Source: Adineta steineri
Lineage: Eukaryota > Rotifera > Eurotatoria > Adinetida > Adinetidae
Reading direction: 5' to 3'
Assembly (NCBI GenBank): GCA_905250115.1
Contig: CAJNOI010000299.1
Location: 3,813-67,812, forward strand
Length of the DNA stretch: 64,000 nt
This document shows, piece after piece, positions 53,753 to 64,000 of the stretch (its first letter is position 1; each line of letters opens with the position of its first letter). A model generated the notes under the pieces. That model worked only from the letters and a program-made list of their open reading frames with translations, was not told where the DNA came from and ran no database searches. Both the position numbers and the translations under genes were made by a program.

Positions 53753-54853
53753 TTAATCACGACGACGTTTTTCTTTTTCACGGCCGCGATCTCGATCTCG
53801 ATCTCGATCCCGATCTTTTTTATCACGATGTTCATGTCGACTGGAATGTTTCTTTTTATTTTCACGCGCAGGTGAACGTGATCTTGATTTTGATCGACTT
53901 CTTGAACGCCTAAATATTATCAAAAGAAAAAGATATTTATAATTAGAAAGAAAACTTCGTTCTTTTTGTCTTACCGTCTCTTCTTCGAACTTTTTTCTCG
54001 TGGTGATGGTGATCTTTCCGGTTTATCATAATCTTTCCAATTTTTCTTCGATTTTTCGGATGTTTTTTCTTTCGGTTTCACTTTCTTTTCCTCTTCCTCC
54101 TCTGCTTCATCACTTAATTCATTATCATCATCAATATCTTCATCAAGTACAGATTGACGAGGTTCTAGTTGATTATTTTCTTCAAGAACAGTCCGTTTTT
54201 GTAAACGAGGTAACTGAACATCTAACACACGTTCTTCGCGTAACAATTCATCAATAAATTCATCCATATGCAAAAGTTCAAATTCTAGGAAAAAATAAAT
54301 CATCATAAAATCTCTAAAGAAAACAAAAAAAACTCTTACTTTCTTCTCGATTCAAACGTTTCATCTTTCGATAATCGTTATAAAGTGGTTCTAAATATTT
54401 ATAAATTTCAACTGAAGTACCAACTAATCGCATATAAAATGCACCAAGTGCACGAACATATCTAAATAAAAATAGAAGATGTATATCATCATTCAATCGA
54501 ATTTTATAATACTTACTTAAATTCTTCATTTTTAATGAATTCTACAACAATATCTTTTTCTGGAACAATTTGTAACATTTTAAGAATTAAACATAGAAAT
54601 GGTGATGGACGAATATTTCCACCAGAAACACCACCGATATGTTTTAATTCAACTGCTTTATCAACAATTAATTCAGCTAGAAAATAAAAAATATATTTTT
54701 TTTTAAATAAAATAAGAATTTACCAGTTAGTGCAAAACAATCTTCTTTCCAATATCGACAATCATATATTCGAGAACGAATAATTTTTTCAATTAAATAT
54801 TGTGGATTAGTACCTTTGATTGTCGGCGCTTCCTTAACCGTTCGATTAGCCAT
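53753..54853 (-). CDS. PRPF38A: Pre-mRNA-splicing factor 38A
   Basis: Five exons on the minus strand, 54853-54724, 54676-54517, 54461-54340, 54284-53975 and 53909-53753, give 292 residues. The N-terminal 180 residues carry the PRP38 fold: NRTVKEAPTIKGTNPQYLIE, IGGVSGGNIRPSPFLCLILK, KYVRALGAFYMRLVG and YLEPLYNDYRKMK. The rest is an acidic linker (DDDNELSDEAEEEEE) and an RS/RD-rich tail ending RRRD. PRP38 joins the spliceosomal B complex and is needed for activation through tri-snRNP and MFAP1 contacts. The RS/RD tail is the metazoan form. Nuclear. All junctions keep phase. Confidence 0.96.
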
Positions 54854-56104
54854 TGGAAACGAACTGAAATTTTAAGGAAAAAGCGACGAATTATTTCAGA
54901 AATTAAGCAAGAAAGAAAGAAAGAAGTTTACGTTGTTTTTTATTAGACAATTCATTTGAACCAATCAGATAATTTTCTTTAGATGGAACCAGAATCATTG
55001 TTGATAAATAAAATAAAAAAAGAAAACTTTTAAATTTATCAGAAAAAAACAATATCACAATAATAGTTGGAGGAGAAGGAGGAGAATAACATATTGTTGT
55101 TTATTCATGGAAAAATAAATTTTTAATTGGTATGTATTCATAACGTTATTACAATAGAAAAAATACAAATTTAAATTAGTTACAATTATTTAAACATACA
55201 TTTGAAATCAATAATGCAAGTAAGAGTTTTATATGAATTAAAATTGTTTGTTTTATTTTTAATGAAAAGGATAATATTCTAAAAAATTTGAATGAAAATA
55301 TTCTTGACATATGTCAATTTTAGTAAATTGATCTGAGATAAAAAGAAACAATTATTTTCATTGAATATATATGTGTGTCTAATCACCTTTGAGCATTTTT
55401 ATTATTAAATCATAGTATATCGAATAATTCAAAGATTTTTTTTTTGTTTCTTGAAAGACACTTGACAATAATTAGATTTTTACATGAAGAGAAAAGTATC
55501 CTGAAAGATATCAAACGTGAAGGATTAATATAATCGAATGTCAATTCTTTTTTTTATCATAGAACATAAAATGTCATTAGTAATGTTTAATTTATGTGTA
55601 TTTGATCTTTTGTCATGATGTAGATACATTAAGCTCTCTCGATGCCGTCTATTCTATATATATGCACATGAAGACAAAAGGTAGACATTATCGCCAGTGG
55701 TCATTGTGAGACACGTGTGAAACAAAAACTATTGATTCTAATTGATTTTTTTTGTCACTATTAACAATAACATTGAACACACATTGTGCTTAAATTTGTG
55801 TGTCTACCGTCGTTGTTTCTACTTTTTTTCTTCTTCTTCTTCTCTCTCTCTCTTTTCTCATGGTGCCACATACCATTAATAGTTTTGGGGACCATTGGGA
55901 TGGGATCGTTTTTCTCTTCTTTTCTCTTAATATAGCATTCAAACAACGACAACGAACTATATTCTTTGTTAATGTTTGATTTCTTTTTTTATTTGTCATT
56001 TGTTTTTTTCTTCTTTTTTTTCTAGATTATATATATATATAGTTTTTCGTTGACTACTGAACAAATTCTAGAGAATTAAAAGAAATGATATCTTTCTGTT
56101 AGTA
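54854..56104. other. Intergenic between divergent PRPF38A and MAP7-like genes
   Basis: About 1.25 kb AT-rich. There is a poly-pyrimidine/TTC tract near 55820-55860 and a (ta) tract at about 56028-56040. No gene is seen. Open frames at 55761-55999 on the minus strand are products of the TTC tract. Confidence 0.5.
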
Positions 56105-59100
56105 ATGAATAATCAAGGTAAATAAAAATAAAATAAAATAAAAATTTCCTATAAATTATTTTACATTATTTTAAAAGCAGAAACTTTAGTAAATAGCAAT
56201 CATCATGGTAAATATATTTACTAAGAATTTTTATTTATAAGAATTCTTTCACTTTTTTCTTTGCTGTTAGATGATGAAAAGAATGAAGAAACAACATCAA
56301 CAACAAATGTAATTGAAGGAGGTAAATTTAAATATCTTCACCTTGAAAGCATTTACTATATTTCATCTTCGTTTTTCTTTCGATATAAAGATACTTATCC
56401 GATCTCAGATAATGAATCAACAATAGATTCAACATCTTTAATCAATATCAATATTATGAAAAATGAAGATCAAAGTAACATGAGTGGTAAGTACAACACG
56501 TATATAAGATTACTGTTTAATAGTCAGATTAATTCTTTTTTCTACTCTTCCAACATAATATCATTTTTTTTATTGTTACATAATTAAACAAGAAAAAAAA
56601 CTTGATTTTGTTATTTTTTGTACGTGAAAGTGTTTTATTCGCGATTAACTAACTCTTGTCTACTTCGAAATGTTCATCTATTTGTCAATACAACGATGTC
56701 GTCGACTATCGACGAATAACAAATATAACTTGTTGTCTATCATAACTTACATAGAAAAGAAACTATTATTCAACGATGGTTGTATATATGTTTCATCTCA
56801 TATATTCCTGTTCGATATTCTATTTAATTCAAGCTAATGTTGAAACATTACATTTTGAAAGTGGTTGTCTTAAAGAATCAAATCTTATACAATTAAATCT
56901 TCGTTGTTCACTTTATGAACATATTAAAATTATACGTGTTATATATGGTTATTCAAAACAACGAACAATGCATCAATGTCAATTTAGTATCTATGATTGC
57001 ATACAAGAAGGTGCAAGTCGTAATATACTATCATGTCATGGTAAACAAACATGTATTATAAATTTAACTAAAAATGAAATTATTACAACAACAGTTACAA
57101 CAAAAGGTGTACCAAGTTGTTCAGATTTTAATTATGTACAAGTTAATTTCGGTTGTATACCGGATGCAAATGATATTTGTGATAGTTGGAAAGATACAGG
57201 AGCTATTATACATTTAACTCATACACGTTCAAGAGATAAACAATATGATGAATGTCAATGTAGAGTACGTTCATCATTATCAAATGGACAAGTTTTATTA
57301 CAAGCAAAAGAAATCAATAGACAATTTGAAGATAAACATGAAATAAAAAATTCGAATACTGATTGTAAAAAAACGACGTATCTTGAAATTGCTACGGATA
57401 GATCGGAACGTAAATGTATGGATAATTTACCATCAAATGGTAATGCATTATTTGGTTCGGGTTCTCATAATTTTACATTAACTTATATACGAAATGATCC
57501 ATTTTCGGAATTATTTTTTTATTTCGAATTAAAAGCAAGTCCAATAAAAAAAGATCATCATGTACAAATTGTTTGCAATTGGGCAAGACGTACCACAACA
57601 ACAACAACAATACGTACAACATTACCAATGACATATAAACGAAAATTAACAACACTTAGTTTATTACGTGGAGGACGATTAAGTCGTATTGATTTGATTC
57701 GACATCCATTAATATCAGGAGATGAAGATATTAATGATCCATTGATTGATACGGATGACATATCTATTGTTAAAGATATGGATGACGACGATAATACAAT
57801 TCCATCATCGAAATCAAAAAAAGACAAAAGAAAAAAAACTATAACAACAGACTCAATAGAATCCATACCAACAACAACAATAGATACGAGTTTATCTGAA
57901 GATACTTTTGAATGGTCTTCTATTACATCAATGGATAATATTGAATCTTTATCATCATCCGAACAGATATTTTCTTCAAATAATCAATTTATTTTAAGTT
58001 CTATTCAACCTTTAATTGAATCTTCAAAAGATAAATCACGACATAAAATGTCAACAACAACAAAGAAACTTCTTATTATGCTTTTTATTATTATTTTTAT
58101 AATAATTTTTCTTCTAAGTCTTTATTGTCTTAAAGTAAAACAATGCGGTTTTATTCAACACTTAAAAATGAATCTCAATGTTGCTTTCTTATTTTGTTGT
58201 GAAGCTAGCAAACTCTTATTTTCTGCATCAAATAGTTCACATTCAATGTCATCTACACCATCAGATAGAATAACACATCATCAATCGTTACCACCATTAC
58301 CAATTGCAGAATATCAATCAAGTGTGTACTATATGAATGATACAAGAAATAATTGTCATACAACACAAAGTATTTATGAATATGACGGTCATGATGGTGA
58401 AAAATCAATTTATAGTGTCTATAGTGATGATAATTTACCAGAAGGTTCTGACTATACGACTAAATATGATCAATATCATGAAGGCGATACTTGTTAAATA
58501 AGACGAAGAAGTTGTTGTTTTTTTTGTTTCTTTATTCATTTCTTCTTTTCCTTCCGTCTTCGTTCAAAACGAACCGTTCGTGTCTTGAGACTTGTTTTTA
58601 TTTCTATAAATACGTGATTATTATCGGCAATAAAATAGAACACTAAATTAATAATTAAAATTTTTTTTTTCTCTTTTTTTAATAGACAGTATGTCTCAAG
58701 ATTCATTAATTACTAATGAACAAGATAATAATAATAATAATAAACAAATAGAACAACCTTCATCAATAACAACAACAGTTAATTCGAGAATGAATGGTAA
58801 TTTAAAATTATCAACAAATTGATTGATTTTTTTTTTTGTTTTGCTTTTTGTAGGTAATCGATCTAATAATCTTGATGAACATATTAAATTAGTAAAACAA
58901 AAAAAAGAAGAAGCCGAAGTGTTACGCTTACAAAAATTCCAAGAACAGCTGCAGAAGAAAGAACAAAAATGGTAAGTTATTATTCATAATAACAAATCAT
59001 AGTTTTCTGACACCAGAGATGTCTCAAAATGGATTGATTCCTTAGCAATGAGTCACAGAAAAGAACGAGAAGAAAAAAAAAAACGAGAAAGAGAATGTGT

Positions 59101-62100
59101 GTGTATGTAAAAAAATGTATTACAAATCATTCATTTTGCGTAGGTTAGAAACGCTACACACACTTGTTGTGCTTATTTTTTCTTTCGTATTGTTGTTGTT
59201 GTTGTTGATGTTGCTTTATTATTATTATTTTTTTTGCTCATTCATGAATGATTCTGTATATAATATATTCTCTGATAGCGACGGGTTTACTCATCGATTT
59301 GTATGTTTTAGTTGTATATATATATTAATACGAGCTTGACATTTCTTTTTCTTAGACTAAGAAATAGTACGAAAATACTACTGTTTATATCTAACAGGCA
59401 TGTATAATCAGGCGTTAGAGGAAGAAGAAAAAAACTGATAGAAAAAAAAATAAGAGTGACGATTAACGAAAGCATGTATATTATGTGTGAGATAGAGAGA
59501 GAGAGTATTTTCTTTTCTTGTTTTGGGTAGGTAGAGTAGAGTCAGCTGGCAAAGAAAAACAGTGTCGTCTCTCTTTTTTTTTTCAATGATCGATGTCTAT
59601 TAAATATAGAAAGAAAAAAGAGAATAAGAGAAAACGTTGTATACTGTTGATATGCAAATGGCAATAGGAAAAAAAAGGAACCAAATACATTTGCTTATTG
59701 ATGAACTCAAAATCCTGATTATTATGTGTTTTTTATCAAGGTCATTATTTGTATATTTATAGGCAGCAACAGCAATTAGAGAAGGTAAAAAAGTGGCTAC
59801 AATTACGCAATCGTGATACTGATCACCGATCACAAGTTGAAGAAAGACGAAAAAAACGTGAAGAGGAAGCTAAAGTATGTTTTTTTTTGTTCTAATAATA
59901 CAATAGACAAAATTTTCTTTTTTTTTGTACTCTTTGCGTTTTTTTCAGGCTAAAATTGACGAAATATTACGCCGAGAAAAAGAACGAGAACAAAGAACTA
60001 ATTCACAAATAACAGGCAATTTAAGGTAAAAAAAATCGATAATTTTTTGATAATAATATGAATCGGATGTATTTTTTTGTAGGGGAAATGCATCGCATAA
60101 ACCTGATTCTCTTATGAGTTTGTCTACAGATGTATTATTAACTCGACGAGCTATTTCTGCACCACGTACACGATCAAAGCAACAAAGTACTTTTATTTTT
60201 TAATAGATAAAAATCTTTGTCAAATATGACTCATTTATTTAATTAGTAATGGCAAATCGACGCAAATCAAATGATTCTCCAATTACGACTTCATCAGAAG
60301 AAGCTGCTGATCATTCAGCTAGTACGTTTATCTGATTATTTGTTTTTAGTCTTAGAATTATTTTCATAAAAGAGTTGTACTATTCGTATAGATTTGTGTA
60401 TAAATATATATAGAATACCTCATTCTATCTTTCTCTCCACTTATAGCTGCGGTCAATTCTCATCAGCTTAATCCAGTTGACGGACATCGATATCATCGAT
60501 CGCGTCATACACATGATGTAACAATAACAAATGAAGATAATTCAGTGTCAGGTACTACACCTCGTTCAGACGCACATAGTCGAACACGACCGGTGCCAGC
60601 ATCCTATACATTTTGGTTAAATACCGGTGACAATAATAATAATACTTCAAATGCCGGTTTCATGCGTTCGACATATGCAGCTACTTGTCGATCACGACTT
60701 AGTCGGAGTGCTGAACGATGTCCTCGAGCTTGTAGAGGTATTCGCTCTCATTTGCCAGCTTATTGATATAATCTATGTGTGCATATGGGCTTCTCTGTAT
60801 TGTGTGTGTGTGTGCGTGTGTTTGTTGCTTTGCTTTGGTTTAAAGAATAATTTAATTATATATAGAAAATATTTTCTATGGATGATTAATCAATATTTTT
60901 CTTTGTTATCTAGCTCGAGAAGAATTATTAAATAATCCTACAACAACAGCAACAACAACAACTACTACGGGAGTAACAACGACAAATGGTGACCAACAAC
61001 GTCGAGTACAAAGTGTAAGTCGACAACATTTAAATGAAACTATTCGTCGACTTTCGAAACCCAAAAATGTTGTTATGGCTCAATCAGTTCATATTGGTGC
61101 CGTACCAACAAACGGAATATCTTCATCACACTCCAGTCATCAACTTCGTGTATCTAATCCACTTGTTCCTACAAATAATCATTTAACTACATCACGAGCT
61201 TCGTCTAGTACTCGTAGAGTAAGTTATCTCCTAACGAATCATTCTATTACGAAATAAATATTCGATATTGAATTTATTTTATAGCATGTACAATCTCGTC
61301 CAGCTACCTCTTTATCTCATCATGCTCCTTCTGTTAATGGTTCTCGTACATCATTAACCGATGAATCCACATCTGAACATCAGCCAGTTATTCGACAATC
61401 ATCACATCGTAGTGGTACTCATTCAAAACCTCTACAATCATCCTCATCAAAACCTCCTACAGCCATATCTACTTCTCGTTCAAAACCACCTGTAAAACGT
61501 TCTGCAATGACTAATTCACATTCATCATCGACATTATCATCGATGACAACATCAACTACAAATAAACAAAACATACGTCGTATTAATGGTGCATCTCCAT
61601 CGAAACAAAAACCTGATTCTGAAACATTATCATCCGAACAAAAATCTGAACTAGATCTATTATCATCTGAATTAGATCTTTTATCATCAGAACAAATATC
61701 TGATAATCAAATACTAACAACAGATAATGAAAAAGAAGAAGAAGAAAAATTATCGATGAATGGAGATACTCACGTAAAAGAGGAAGAACTAAATCTTATT
61801 GATATTCAATCAACTACTCCTAATCCTCCTCTTCCTTCTATTGAACCAATTAATGTCGATACAGTTATTGAAATAATTAATCCAACAGTAGTAGCTCCCG
61901 TATCTAAACGTGAACCACAAACAACCGATGAACAAGAATATCAACGTAAATTAAATCAAAAGATTCGAGAAGCACAACAACGTTTAGAAGTTGAACGTCA
62001 ACGTGAAGAAGAACGACAACGTCAATTAGAACTAGAAGAATATGAACGTGAACAAGAACAAATTCGACTTGTTGAAGAACAAAGTCGTGCTGAACAAGAA

Positions 62101-62872
62101 CGTTTACAACGTGCAATTGAAGAATGTGAACGTGAAAATGAATTAAAACGTCAAGAAGAACAACGTTTACAACAACAACGTGAAGAATTAGAAAGAAAAC
62201 AAGCTGAAGAAACTGAACGTCTCAATCGTGAAAGACAAGAAAGAGCTAAAAAAGAAGAAGAAGAACGAAATGAAAGAAAAAAACGTTTAGATTTAATTAT
62301 GAGACGTACAAGACAAGTTTCACCAAGTCCAAAAGTAAACTATTTTTCTCATAAATTTATTTCAATATGAACTTTCTTTTTTTTTAATTTAGCCTGAAAT
62401 AAGTATTAGTACAACTAATATTGACGAAACAAATGGTCATGATCAACAACCATCCTCAATACCTCATTCCATTTCTGATAATCGTCTTCCAATTTCATTA
62501 TCAAATGATAATTTTCTAAATACAAATAATAATGAATCAACTACACCTGAAGCACCCAAGTATGAATAAATTTAATTATTATTAAAAAAATAAAACATTT
62601 TAAATTTTAGATTTAAATCTCCATTAATACAAAGTCTTCTTAATAAAGCTCGAAATACAAGATCAACAGATAATCTCACACAATCAACTATGACAACATC
62701 ACAATTATTGATTGAAGATCCAACAACAACATCAACTAGTCAAACTAATTTATTCGATGATGATGATCAACAAGATTCAGGTATTAATAATACACCTAAT
62801 GGTCATAGTGATTCATTGAATCTTAATTCTTATCATGAACATTCAATTGAAACAGCAACTAGTTTTCAATGA
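56105..62872 (+). CDS. MAP7: MAP7/ensconsin-like microtubule-associated protein
   Basis: Fifteen exons join to 952 residues: 56105-56117, 56181-56207, 56271-56321, 56391-56486, 58686-58796, 58854-58971, 59763-59874, 59949-60025, 60083-60186, 60247-60321, 60447-60737, 60914-61218, 61285-62334, 62393-62559 and 62611-62872. Residues about 110-200 form a basic charged helix (VKQKKEEAEVLRLQKFQEQL, KKWLQLRNRDTD, EERRKKREEEAKAKIDEILR), the microtubule-binding coil of MAP7. A Ser/Thr-rich linker follows, then a second long Glu/Arg/Gln coil at about 665-805 (EQEYQRKLNQKIREAQQRLE and following) in the place of the kinesin-1-recruiting MAP7 domain. The first four coding exons are small and all in phase 1; an alternative start exists at MSQDSL (58692). 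A separate gene lies inside intron 4. Confidence 0.8.
56776..58497 (+). CDS. SUEL-type lectin-domain single-pass receptor, nested in MAP7-like intron
   Basis: 573 residues in one exon, wholly inside the 2.2-kb intron 56487-58685 on the same strand. A signal peptide (MFHLIYSCSIFYLIQA) is followed by a galactose-binding lectin (SUEL/latrophilin-type) pattern at about 25-130: regular cysteines, IRVIYGYSKQRT, CHGKQTCIINLTKNE and YVQVNFGCIP. A second Cys-containing beta-rich module at about 130-270 is CUB-like in feel. A Ser/Thr/Asp-rich stalk precedes a TM span (about 432-454, LLIMLFIIIFIIIFLLSLYCL) and a tail of about 120 residues with several tyrosines (YEYDGHD, YSVYSDDN). Likely a cell-surface carbohydrate-binding or adhesion receptor. 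Confidence 0.8.
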   Translation: MVVYMFHLIYSCSIFYLIQANVETLHFESGCLKESNLIQLNLRCSLYEHIKIIRVIYGYSKQRTMHQCQFSIYDCIQEGASRNILSCHGKQTCIINLTKNEIITTTVTTKGVPSCSDFNYVQVNFGCIPDANDICDSWKDTGAIIHLTHTRSRDKQYDECQCRVRSSLSNGQVLLQAKEINRQFEDKHEIKNSNTDCKKTTYLEIATDRSERKCMDNLPSNGNALFGSGSHNFTLTYIRNDPFSELFFYFELKASPIKKDHHVQIVCNWARRTTTTTTIRTTLPMTYKRKLTTLSLLRGGRLSRIDLIRHPLISGDEDINDPLIDTDDISIVKDMDDDDNTIPSSKSKKDKRKKTITTDSIESIPTTTIDTSLSEDTFEWSSITSMDNIESLSSSEQIFSSNNQFILSSIQPLIESSKDKSRHKMSTTTKKLLIMLFIIIFIIIFLLSLYCLKVKQCGFIQHLKMNLNVAFLFCCEASKLLFSASNSSHSMSSTPSDRITHHQSLPPLPIAEYQSSVYYMNDTRNNCHTTQSIYEYDGHDGEKSIYSVYSDDNLPEGSDYTTKYDQYHEGDTC

Positions 62873-63660
62873 TCAAGTTCGTAAGCTTAATACATATGTA
62901 TCATTTATTGACCTTTTGTTTTTTTCTTGTTATTATAGATTAGCAATATAACAACAAATAATGTGCAGCAAAAAGTTATACAACTGGCAGAATAAAATCT
63001 AGTCCTACATGATTAATACCAATTTGTTTTTTGTTCTTATTTATCTCGCTCAATAATTGCACACAGACTGCAAACAGCTGTTTTTTTATTTCTAATATTA
63101 AAACGAAAGGCATATTTTATTCATAGAAGACATTGGAAATAGAATAATGTATCCCGGCATTCTTATAATTCTTATTCTTACATTTGTTTTGCTCATATGG
63201 CGTTTGTATGTGTGTGTGTGTGTATGCGCGCTCGCTCGCTCTCTTTGTTGTTTTTCTCCATGCTTGATACCCGTTGTTCTTATTTTTTTTTTTGTTTTCT
63301 AAATAAAACTTTGAATACAGAGCGAAATTAATCTACAAGTAAATATTTAACTATTAAATTTATTTCCATAAGTTTATTTTTAATTGCGGACTTTTATTGC
63401 ATTAATTTTTTTTTCGTCGGTTCTAAGCCGTTTTTAATAATCAATTTGACTTGTATAGACATCTGTCTCTCATATTTTCTGTTACTTATAAATGAGACCA
63501 TTGAGAGAAGAAGAAGAAATGCTTGTGATGATTCAGCAAAATGGCGTCCTTGACTCATTCATTTTTTTTCAACGAACGAACGAACGAACGAATGAATGAG
63601 TGTATTGATTAAATAGAAATATTTTGTATTTTAAACTATTTATAAATCATATATGTACTT
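62873..63660. other. MAP7-like 3' UTR and intergenic interval with microsatellites
   Basis: A (tg)n/(gctc)n tract lies at about 63207-63243 and a (cgaa)n tract at about 63573-63597. A polyadenylation-like aaataaaac is near 63300. No extra gene. Confidence 0.55.
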
Positions 63661-64000
63661 ATGGCAACAGCTAGACGTCGTCTTTTACCTACTCTCAAAG
63701 TAAAAAATGTTCCACCTCCACGTTTACCATCACCCGAAAAAACAATAAAAAAAAATGAAAAAGATTTGGATTCATTAGAACAACGTCTTCTTCATATTCG
63801 TCTTCATCTTCTACAAAATACATCTCGAACACAAATGCCAACTGAACCAACACTTGTATTTGATTCATTTCTTTACTTAGGTGGTCTAAAATATCTTAGT
63901 AATAAAGTAAGTTTTATTATTTCCCATGATAATTCTTTTAGTTTTTATTTATTAATAATTAGGTTCGTCTTAAACGTCTTAAAATAACTCATATACTATC
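63661..64000 (+). CDS. Dual-specificity phosphatase-like protein, N-terminus only
   Basis: Exon 63661-63906 and the start of exon 2 (63963 to the window edge) join in frame. After a basic Pro-rich N-terminus (MATARRRLLPTLKVK) and a short helix, the sequence reads VFDSFLYLGGLKYLSNK then VRLKRLKITHIL. This is the LYLG...L..L.ITHIL opening of DUSP-type cysteine phosphatase domains. The catalytic CX5R lies beyond the window, so activity cannot be judged. Confidence 0.65.

Noticed and set aside
55761-55999. Two overlapping minus-strand Lys/Arg/Glu-rich frames
   Set aside because: They arise from a TTC/TCT microsatellite tract in the intergenic interval.

Overview
The window looks like nuclear DNA of a bdelloid rotifer (Adineta/Rotaria type). 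It is AT-rich, and most animal-type genes carry several GT-AG introns of about 45-80 nt. It also holds families known to be expanded or acquired in bdelloids: R-S-E ADP-ribosyltransferase, NACHT plus HEAT-like repeats, fungal-type intronless genes, and a relic of a Penelope-like retroelement. Several short tracts resemble the bdelloid telomere unit TGTGGG. Species cannot be fixed from sequence alone. Exon structures below were joined by hand, and reading-frame continuity was checked at each junction.

Layout. 1-8 kb is accessory in character: a NACHT NTPase whose C-terminal half is made of nearly identical 35-residue repeats (minus), an ADP-ribosyltransferase (minus), a long empty stretch, then two intronless genes (DUF3605-like and sulfotransferase-like). 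8.6-16.7 kb is a dense core block: hnRNP K, FBXO7, TRA2 and a CCDC33-like coiled-coil gene. 16.7-18.8 kb holds a large foldback element. 18.8-20 kb is an alpha/beta hydrolase. 20.2-26.9 kb is poor in recognisable genes: two small unknown genes with clear TATA/Inr promoters and noncoding leader exons, two tRNA-derived sequences, duplicated TDP-43-N-like fragments and the retroelement relic. 27-28.1 kb is a rhodopsin-type GPCR. 28.2-31 kb is repeat-rich. 31-35 kb is a large intronless ABCC transporter, followed by an F-box/LRR-like gene. 39.5-41.7 kb has a membrane protein and a Cys-loop receptor subunit, both cut by a 100-N assembly gap. 43.5-51.3 kb has a Ly6-like protein, a close-packed single-pass membrane protein, an intronless questin-oxidase-like gene, a large P/Q-rich protein ending in eight histidines, and a C1q-domain protein. 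51.3-64 kb has PPT1, PRPF38A, a MAP7-like gene with an intronless lectin-domain receptor nested in one of its introns, and the start of a dual-specificity-phosphatase-like gene.

Functionally, hnRNP K, TRA2 and PRPF38A are RNA-processing proteins, and FBXO7 and PPT1 are protein-turnover or lysosomal enzymes. MAP7, CCDC33-like and possibly the P/Q-rich protein are cytoskeletal or ciliary. The GPCR, Cys-loop receptor, Ly6-like, C1q and lectin proteins are surface or secreted. The most unusual material is the NACHT-repeat/ART neighbourhood, the family of short GT-rich foldbacks, the intronless candidate-transfer genes, and the two leader-exon small genes.
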